Assembly: GCA_944332435.1 (NCBI GenBank)
Contig: CALVJW010000009.1
Coordinates: forward strand, 1 to 48,406
Direction of reading: 5' to 3'
Length of the DNA: 48,406 nucleotides
From: an uncultured Bacilli bacterium
GTDB taxonomy: Bacteria > Bacillota_I > Bacilli_A > RF39 > UBA660
Positions 42,527 to 48,406 of the stretch are shown here, in pieces. The notes beneath the pieces were generated by a model. That model was not told the origin of the DNA. It saw only the letters and a list, made by a program, of their open reading frames with translations, and ran no database searches. Both the position numbers and the translations under genes were made by a program. The stretch's first letter is position 1. The number at the start of each line of letters is the position of its first letter.

Positions 42527-45038
42527 ATTTTTGTTCAAATTCATCTAAGAAATCATCAATTGTTAGAATCTTTTCATCGATTTCTTTTAACGACACCATC
42601 TCTTTTTCCATGCTAACTTCTTCTTTCACTTCAAAATCCGTTACATTTTGTAATGGCGCATCTAAACAAATCACATCCATCTTTTCTTTCATAATACTTC
42701 CAGTTGAGTAACGATCAGCGATAGGAAATTCTGTAATCTTTAGCGTACGAATTGTATCTTCACTAACCACTTGTAATAATTGTTTATTTGGCACAACAAA
42801 TACAGTCTTAATATAATACGGATTCGTTTTTACATCACGAACTAATTGTACTCCTCTACGTGCTCTTGTTGTCTTATCAAACTCAGTTAATTTAATTCTT
42901 TTTGCCGTATTCTTCTCTGTTACTACTGTAACATATTCACAATCTTGATTAAATAGATTAGCACTTACAACATAATCATCTTTTAAACTAATTGCTTTTA
43001 CCCCACTTGCTTTTACGCCTGTAACTGGAACTTCTTCAATATCATACCAAAGTCCATATCCCATATGAGTTGCGATAAATACTTCTTTATGCGTACTCAT
43101 CATAACAGCAATTACTTCATCTTCTGCTTTTAACTTCATTGAAGTCATTGGTTTCGAATATCGTTGTACTTGATAATCAGATAGTAACGTACGCTTTACC
43201 ATTCCATTTTTAGTAAAAGTTGTAATATATTCTTGCTTTTGAAAATCATAAACTGGAATACTAGCAATAATTTTTTCTTCCGCACGTATTTTAATAATAT
43301 TGCTAATATGTTTTCCAAGTTCTTTCCATTTTAAATCTGGTATTTCATAAACTGGAACATATAAATAATTTCCTAAATTGGTAAATAGTAACACCGTATC
43401 CATGGTATTCATTTCATATTTACCAATCACATAGTCTCCCGCTTTTAATAATGTTTCTTCACTATTTGCTTGATAACTACGCTTACTTACACGTTTTACA
43501 TATCCTTCATTGGTAATTACAACCACAACATCTTCTTTTGGAATCATTTGTGTTGTATCAATTTTAATTTCTGTAATTTCATCTTTAATTTCGGTTTTTC
43601 TTGCTACACCATATTCTTTTTTAATTCTTCTTAAATCTTCTTTAATGACACTTCTAAGTTTATCAGGATTTTCTAAAATAGCTTCTAACCCTTTAATAAT
43701 AAGATGTAGATTTTTACTTTCCTCTTCTAATGCAACAACATCGGTATTGGTTAAACGATAAAGCTGTAACTTAACAATTGCTTCCGCTTGAAGTGGTGTA
43801 AAACCAAAGATATCAACTAAATTTTTCTCTGCATCACTTTTATTTTTACTAGAACGAATTACTTTAATTACTTCGTCTAAAATCGAAATCATCTTTAAAA
43901 AACCTTCAACAATATGAAGTCTTGATTTGGCTACTTCTAAATCAAATTTTGTACTTCTAGTTACAACTTCTAATTGATGTTTAATATAAGCATCTAATAA
44001 TGGAATAATTCCCAAAGTCATTGGTCTATGATTCACAATTGCAACCATATTATAATTATAAGAAATTTGTAAATCCGTATTCTTAAATAAATAAGCTAGA
44101 ATCAGTTCTTGATTCGCATCCTTTTTAATATCAATTGCAATACGAATAACATCAGTTGATTCTTCTCTTACTTCTAAAATTCCTTCAATTTTTTTATCTA
44201 ATCGAATTTCATCAATTTTCTTAACAATTCCCATCTTATTTACATCAAAAGGAATTTCATCAATCACAATACGATTTACTTTCTTTTCTTCTTCCATATG
44301 ATATTTTGCACGGACAATTACTTTTCCCCTACCAGTAGTAAAAGCATCAATAATTCCTTGCTTTCCTTCAACAATAGCTCCAGTAGGAAAATCTGGTCCT
44401 TTTACAATATCTAAAATCGTATCTAAACGACAGTTAGGGCTATCAATTCTCTTAATCGTCGCATCGATAATTTCCCCTAAGTTATGTGGTGGAATATTCG
44501 TTGCATATCCCGCACTAATTCCATTTGATCCATTGACAAGTAAATTTGGAAATTTACAAGGTAACACAGTCGGCTCTAAATCGGTATCATCAAATGTTGG
44601 TGACATATCAACCGTATTTTTTTTGATATCTCTTACCATTTCTGAAGCAATTTTAGAAAGTCTTGCTTCTGTATAACGCATGGCAGCAGCACCATCTCCA
44701 TCCATAGAGCCATTGTTTCCTTGCATGTCAACAAGACAACAATTTTGTTTCCACCATTGACTCATTCGTACCATCGCTTCATAAACACTAGAGTCTCCAT
44801 GTGGATGATAGTTTCCTAAAACATTTCCAACTGTCTTTGCACACTTACGATATCCATGTTCATGCGTATTTCTATCAACATACATTCCATAAATAATTCT
44901 TCTTTGAACAGGCTTTAACCCATCCCTTGCATCAGGAAGTGCACGATCTTGAATAATTGACTTAGAGTACCTTCCAAAGCGATCCCCCATAATTTCTTCT
45001 AATGGATAACTGTATATTTTTTCAAGTATTTTTTCCAT
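42525..45038 (-). CDS. parC: DNA topoisomerase IV subunit A
   Basis: The cleavage subunit of topoisomerase IV, which separates replicated chromosomes. The protein has 837 residues. The winged-helix region carries the quinolone pocket GNYHPHGDSSVYEAMVRM (Ser83/Ser84, a wild-type-like residue) and the catalytic Tyr122 in RYTEARLSKI. A C-terminal beta-pinwheel starts near 500 (VVVITNEGYVKRVSKRSY, TFTKNGMVKRTLLSDY). The gyrase GyrA-box glutamine motif is absent, which together with the parE-type neighbour argues for ParC over GyrA. The site GGTGATAAA precedes the start. Confidence 0.9.
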   Translation of the reverse strand: MEKILEKIYSYPLEEIMGDRFGRYSKSIIQDRALPDARDGLKPVQRRIIYGMYVDRNTHEHGYRKCAKTVGNVLGNYHPHGDSSVYEAMVRMSQWWKQNCCLVDMQGNNGSMDGDGAAAMRYTEARLSKIASEMVRDIKKNTVDMSPTFDDTDLEPTVLPCKFPNLLVNGSNGISAGYATNIPPHNLGEIIDATIKRIDSPNCRLDTILDIVKGPDFPTGAIVEGKQGIIDAFTTGRGKVIVRAKYHMEEEKKVNRIVIDEIPFDVNKMGIVKKIDEIRLDKKIEGILEVREESTDVIRIAIDIKKDANQELILAYLFKNTDLQISYNYNMVAIVNHRPMTLGIIPLLDAYIKHQLEVVTRSTKFDLEVAKSRLHIVEGFLKMISILDEVIKVIRSSKNKSDAEKNLVDIFGFTPLQAEAIVKLQLYRLTNTDVVALEEESKNLHLIIKGLEAILENPDKLRSVIKEDLRRIKKEYGVARKTEIKDEITEIKIDTTQMIPKEDVVVVITNEGYVKRVSKRSYQANSEETLLKAGDYVIGKYEMNTMDTVLLFTNLGNYLYVPVYEIPDLKWKELGKHISNIIKIRAEEKIIASIPVYDFQKQEYITTFTKNGMVKRTLLSDYQVQRYSKPMTSMKLKAEDEVIAVMMSTHKEVFIATHMGYGLWYDIEEVPVTGVKASGVKAISLKDDYVVSANLFNQDCEYVTVVTEKNTAKRIKLTEFDKTTRARRGVQLVRDVKTNPYYIKTVFVVPNKQLLQVVSEDTIRTLKITEFPIADRYSTGSIMKEKMDVICLDAPLQNVTDFEVKEEVSMEKEMVSLKEIDEKILTIDDFLDEFEQK

Positions 45039-45082
45039 TTTATCACCACAAACATTATAGCAAAGATCGATTTCTTTTGCAA

Positions 45083-45107
45083 AGAAAAAAGTGTGAAATC
45101 ACACCTC
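45083..45107 (-). terminator. Terminator after the 45108-45818 gene
   Basis: GGTGTGA/TCACAC stem followed by TTTTTTC on the minus strand. Confidence 0.7.
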
Positions 45108-45818
45108 TTATCTTACATAATGCTTCTTCTTTTCCCCACTTAGGAACTCAATTTGAGCAATTCTTTTTGCAAAGTCACTTACAATCTTTTCATTCATTGC
45201 AATATCATTATTACGATAAATCTGTTTAATTAAGTCATTCGTATAAGGCTTACTAAAAAAACAAGCTTGTTGCTTTAACTTTTGATAATATTCTTCATCT
45301 TCTCCCTCTTCAAAAAAAGAATCTCGAACATCAAACCACTCTTCAAAATGAGAATATTGTCTAACATTTTGAAATAAAGTTAAAGCAATTGTCAAATATT
45401 CCAATTGCTGTTCATAACTATCTTCAATTTCTTCATCGACATCATTACTATCTAGATTTTGAAAAACAGCATCTAAAATATGATACAATACATCCAATAA
45501 ATAAATTGTACATTCCATCCTATTATCTGCCTCTACTGGATCAAACTCAGAATGACGAATTAAATTTTCTATTTGTTTAAAACAATCAAGTTTATTTAAA
45601 TCTCTATTTTGAAACAATAATGCTTCTAAATCAGCCATTGTTAAATTAGTCTCTGCAGAATAATATAGTAACAGCAAAATTTTGTCACTATTTTGATATA
45701 AATATAATAATTTTTCAAAAAAACGTTCCTGATAAAGTTGTGCACTTTGTTTATGATTAATAAAATGCCTTTGTTCCATTGGTTTTTTTTTTGAAGAAAA
45801 ACCCCATATATCAAACAT
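45108..45818 (-). CDS. Hypothetical protein between parE and parC
   Basis: A 236-residue cytosolic protein, helical and acidic, beginning MFDIWGFSSKKKPMEQRHFI. Regions with regular helices include LYQERFFEKLLYLYQNSDKI and CTIYLLDVLYHILDAVFQNL; an acidic stretch FFEEGEDEEYYQKL follows. No motif, signal peptide or membrane helix is present, and I do not recognise a family. The start at 45818 has AAAGGCAGGA at 8-10 bases; two other ATGs lie 9 and 21 bases upstream. It has its own terminator, so it is probably not co-transcribed with parC. Confidence 0.65.
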   Translation of the reverse strand: MFDIWGFSSKKKPMEQRHFINHKQSAQLYQERFFEKLLYLYQNSDKILLLLYYSAETNLTMADLEALLFQNRDLNKLDCFKQIENLIRHSEFDPVEADNRMECTIYLLDVLYHILDAVFQNLDSNDVDEEIEDSYEQQLEYLTIALTLFQNVRQYSHFEEWFDVRDSFFEEGEDEEYYQKLKQQACFFSKPYTNDLIKQIYRNNDIAMNEKIVSDFAKRIAQIEFLSGEKKKHYVR

Positions 45819-45927
45819 AAAAAACATCCTGCCTTTCATTGCTCATTATTATAGCACGTTTTTTTCAGATTGCAAATTTACAGTAAATGCGATATTTTAT
45901 AACAGTTAAAATAAAAAATTGAACATA

Positions 45928-47838
45928 TTATTGTTCAATTTGATAATCATCTTCTAAAGAAAAATCAACATTTTCTTCAATCCATTCTTTACGTGGCTCT
46001 ACTTTATCTCCCATTAAAACACTCACTCTTTTTTCAGCAAGAGCAGCATCCGTAATATGTACTTTAAATAATCTTCGTGTTTCAGGATCCATCGTTGTTA
46101 CTTTTAATTCTTTAAAGTTCATCTCACCAAGACCTTTAAAACGTTGCACATAAGTACCTTTACTCTTATTTTTTTCTAAGTAATCTTTTCTCTCTTCTTC
46201 TGTCCATGCATAAACAACTTCTTTACCACACGTAATTTTATAAAGTGGTGGATCTGCTACAAAAAGTCTTCCCGTTTCAATTAGTCCCTTCATATAACGA
46301 TAAAAGAATGTTAATAGTAGAATTTGAATATGGGCACCATCATCATCAGCATCGGTCATAATAATAACTTTCGCATAATTAGAATCTTCTGCTGTAAAGT
46401 CACTACCAACTCCAGCTCCAATCGTATGAATAATTGTATTAATTTCTTCATTTTTTAAAATATCTTCCATACGAGCTTTTTCACAATTTAATACTTTTCC
46501 ACGAAGTGGTAAAATTGCTTGGAATTTATTATCTCTTCCTTGTTTTGCACTTCCTCCAGCTGAATCTCCTTCGACTAAGAATAATTCATTTTTTTTAGGA
46601 TCCTTTTTTTGTGCCACTGCTAGTTTTCCAGATAAAGCACGATCTTTTTTCCCTTTATCTTTTCCATTTCTAGCCTCATCACGAGCTTTTCTTGCAGCTT
46701 CTCTTACCTGTTTACTCTTTACCATCTTATTTAATATTTTCGTTGCAATTTCTTTATTTTCTTCCAAGAAAAATTGTAACTTTTCACTGACAATACTATC
46801 CACTACATTACGAGCAGCAGGTGTTCCTAGTTTTCCCTTCGTTTGACCTTCAAATTGTAATAAAGCTTCCGGTATTTGTAAACTAATAATAGCAGTAAGT
46901 CCTTCTCTTGTATCATTTCCTTCAAAATTCTTATCTTTCGCTTTTAAATAGCCATTATTTCTTGCATAGTCATTAAATACACGAGTGAGTGCGGTTTTAA
47001 ATCCAACTTCATGTGTTCCTCCATCACTCGTTTTTACATTATTAACAAACGAAATAATATTTTCTGAATAATCTTCAGTATATTGAAACGCAATTTCTAC
47101 TTTAATCGTATCTTTGGTTCCTTCAAATCCAACAACATTATGAAGTGGTTTCTTGTTTTCATTTACACTTTCAACAAAAGCTTCTAATCCTTTTTCATAG
47201 TGAAATACTTTTTCTTTTTTATCTTCTTCATCAATGACTTCTACCGTAAGTCCCTTTAATAAAAAAGCACATTCTTGCATTCTTTCACACACCGTTGTAA
47301 AAGAAAACTTAGTCGTAGAAAAAATCGTATCATCAGGTAAAAATCTTACTTTCGTACCAGTTTTACTAGTTTTTTCTATTTTCTTTAATGGAATATCTAC
47401 TTTTCCACCATCTTTAAAACGAATAAAATGTTCATAACCATCACGTTTAATCGTTACTTCTACCCACTTACTAAGGGCATTTACAACACTAGCACCAACT
47501 CCATGAAGTCCACCAGATACTTTATATCCACCTTCTTCAAACTTTCCACCAGCATGAAGTACAGTATAAATAACTTCTGGAGTTGACATACCAGATGGAT
47601 GCATTCCCGTTGGAATTCCACGACCTTCATCTTCAACACTTACTGTTCCATCTTCATGTAAGATAATTTTAATTTTCTTACCGTAACCATTAATTACTTC
47701 ATCAATACCATTATCGACAATTTCCCATACTAAATGATGAAGTCCACGTTTATCAGTTGACCCAATATACATACCAGGTCTTTTACGTACTGCTTCTAAA
47801 CCTTCTAATATTTTTATCGAACTTTCATCGTATGCCAT
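45928..47838 (-). CDS. parE: DNA topoisomerase IV subunit B
   Basis: The ATPase subunit of topoisomerase IV, 636 residues. The GHKL domain has WEIVDNGIDEVINGYGKKI (ATP-binding Asn/Asp), GRGIPTGMH and the K-loop QFEGQTKGKLGTP. The TOPRIM domain has LFLVEGDSAGGSAKQGRD with the catalytic Glu, and MTDADDDGAHI for magnesium. The ATG at 47838 is 5 bases after AGGTGAT; an upstream GTG at 47847 is in frame but lacks a site. The protein is short enough to lack the gyrase-specific insert. It is preceded by a strong promoter. Confidence 0.93.
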   Translation of the reverse strand: MAYDESSIKILEGLEAVRKRPGMYIGSTDKRGLHHLVWEIVDNGIDEVINGYGKKIKIILHEDGTVSVEDEGRGIPTGMHPSGMSTPEVIYTVLHAGGKFEEGGYKVSGGLHGVGASVVNALSKWVEVTIKRDGYEHFIRFKDGGKVDIPLKKIEKTSKTGTKVRFLPDDTIFSTTKFSFTTVCERMQECAFLLKGLTVEVIDEEDKKEKVFHYEKGLEAFVESVNENKKPLHNVVGFEGTKDTIKVEIAFQYTEDYSENIISFVNNVKTSDGGTHEVGFKTALTRVFNDYARNNGYLKAKDKNFEGNDTREGLTAIISLQIPEALLQFEGQTKGKLGTPAARNVVDSIVSEKLQFFLEENKEIATKILNKMVKSKQVREAARKARDEARNGKDKGKKDRALSGKLAVAQKKDPKKNELFLVEGDSAGGSAKQGRDNKFQAILPLRGKVLNCEKARMEDILKNEEINTIIHTIGAGVGSDFTAEDSNYAKVIIMTDADDDGAHIQILLLTFFYRYMKGLIETGRLFVADPPLYKITCGKEVVYAWTEEERKDYLEKNKSKGTYVQRFKGLGEMNFKELKVTTMDPETRRLFKVHITDAALAEKRVSVLMGDKVEPRKEWIEENVDFSLEDDYQIEQ

Positions 47839-47854
47839 ACTTATCACCTAGGTC

Positions 47855-47883
47855 ATTATATCAAAAAAATCAAAGTTTCTCAA
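47855..47883 (-). promoter_or_regulatory. Sigma-A promoter of parE
   Basis: On the minus strand TTGAGA, 17 bases, TATAAT. Confidence 0.85.
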
Positions 47884-47903
47884 ATAAAATAGTTCTTATA
47901 ATA

Positions 47904-47927
47904 GAAAAAAACATGGAATAATCCATA
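47904..47927 (-). terminator. Terminator after the right-edge gene
   Basis: ATGGA / TCCAT with an AATA-type loop and seven T following on the minus strand. It is a short stem. Confidence 0.5.
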
Positions 47928-47992
47928 TTTTTTTTCGTCTTTAACATCGCGGGTAAGCCATCAAAATTTTCCAACAATACCTTTTTCTATCT

Positions 47993-48406
47993 TTATGAGA
48001 GAATAGATTTTGAGATGGTGATAACTGGGCGCACCCCATAGAAAGCATTGCCAACATTGTCGTAGGCATAGTAACCATTAAAGCCCACGCACCAAGTGGC
48101 CTTCGTCTCCGAAACAGAAGGAGTACTTGTCCAATATCCAAAAGTACTATTTTCAGCGATATTACATCCATATTCTGTACATCCCAAAGTATAATCAAAC
48201 AACCATTTATATTTTGCTTCTCCTGGTTGTGGAAATTCAGATGGTAATTCAGTTCCCTCATTATATGATGAATCCTCTAACCAATATGCTAAATCTTTCC
48301 CTGGTACTGTTGCATCGAACTCGGTATTTCCAGTAATTTTTGCTATCTCATTGGCTTCGATTAATCGTGCTGTGCTTTTAACATCGTCATGCCAATTATT
48401 AGCATC
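47993..48406 (-). CDS. Surface-type protein with Lcl/FGE-like C-terminal domain (N-terminus outside window)
   Basis: The last 137 residues of a minus-strand protein; the start is beyond the right edge. The sequence has DLAYWLEDSSYNEGTELP, KWLFDYTLGCTEYGCNIAEN, GYWTSTPSVSETKATWCVGF and the end GVRPVITISKSILS. The GYWTSTP ... GVRPVI pairing is common to Lcl-C/DUF1566 and FGE-sulfatase-like C-type lectin folds on exported proteins and pseudopilins. Cysteines at CTEYGC and WCVGF could form disulfides, which suits an extracellular place. Another frame (47941-48261) over the same DNA is not coding. Confidence 0.7.
   Translation of the reverse strand, partial: DANNWHDDVKSTARLIEANEIAKITGNTEFDATVPGKDLAYWLEDSSYNEGTELPSEFPQPGEAKYKWLFDYTLGCTEYGCNIAENSTFGYWTSTPSVSETKATWCVGFNGYYAYDNVGNAFYGVRPVITISKSILS

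Noticed and set aside
47941-48261. A 106-codon leftward frame at the right edge
   Set aside because: The overlapping frame ending at 47993 runs to the window edge and has clear domain motifs; this one has none.

Overview
The window is about 48 kb of very AT-rich DNA using the standard bacterial code. Shine-Dalgarno sites are strong (AGGAG/AGGTGA), and several sigma-A promoters have near-consensus boxes. Gene content and order point to a low-GC Bacillota close to Bacilli/Erysipelotrichia-type gut lineages. The yrrK-yrrO/greA block is laid out as in Bacillus, hrcA-grpE-dnaK carries CIRCE operators, and rpsP-khpA, parE/parC, a class B-type sortase and the spore-coat gene cotE are present. I cannot name a species. 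CotE and leaderless spore-surface-like proteins indicate a spore former.

Layout. 0-9.7 kb (minus strand): a P-loop kinase, a short alaS, a small unknown gene, ruvX, a DUF1292 gene, mltG, trmR, an inserted exported protein, trhP1, trhP2 and greA. This is mainly a tRNA-modification and housekeeping block. 9.8-17.1 kb: an AI-2E family permease, a sortase, three genes whose products share one C-terminal helical module, an exported beta-helix protein ending in an NPETFD-type sorting signal, and a DUF368 polyprenyl-phosphate transporter. 17.1-20.7 kb: frr, a DUF1846 gene and an M29 aminopeptidase. 20.7-27.4 kb: the heat-shock operon hrcA-grpE-dnaK-pepF-dnaJ, with two CIRCE elements around one promoter; its GrpE carries a cysteine-rich N-terminal extension. 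27.4-31.7 kb: a kinase-like gene, a MerR gene broken by an amber codon, PepSY, DUF2179, a glycerophosphodiesterase, khpA and rpsP.

The most striking region is 31.8-38.6 kb. cotE, the outer-coat morphogenetic gene, is cut in two by a 6.26-kb element. The 3' part ends at 32183 and the 5' part lies at 38440-38570. The element carries a large serine recombinase whose gene ends 35 bp from one junction. Both junctions share the 5-bp core TGATG (CATCA on the coding strand). Crossing over there deletes exactly 6261 bp and restores a 528-bp, 175-codon cotE in frame. Joining the element ends creates an attP-like site with an 11-bp inverted repeat, GTTATCACCAA/TTGGTGATAAC, around the core. This is the arrangement of skin-type elements excised in the mother cell during sporulation, here apparently in cotE. 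Most cargo is decayed (Y-family polymerase, LysR fragment, methyltransferase fragment), whereas the recombinase, a 39-aa gene in front of it, an XRE regulator and a 379-aa unknown protein are intact.

38.6-48.4 kb: a family 2 glycosyltransferase, tex, a membrane-anchored thioredoxin-fold protein, parC, an unknown gene, parE, and the C-terminal end of a surface-type protein running off the window. No rRNA, tRNA or CRISPR array was recognised. Coordinates of sites were counted by hand and may be off by a base or two.
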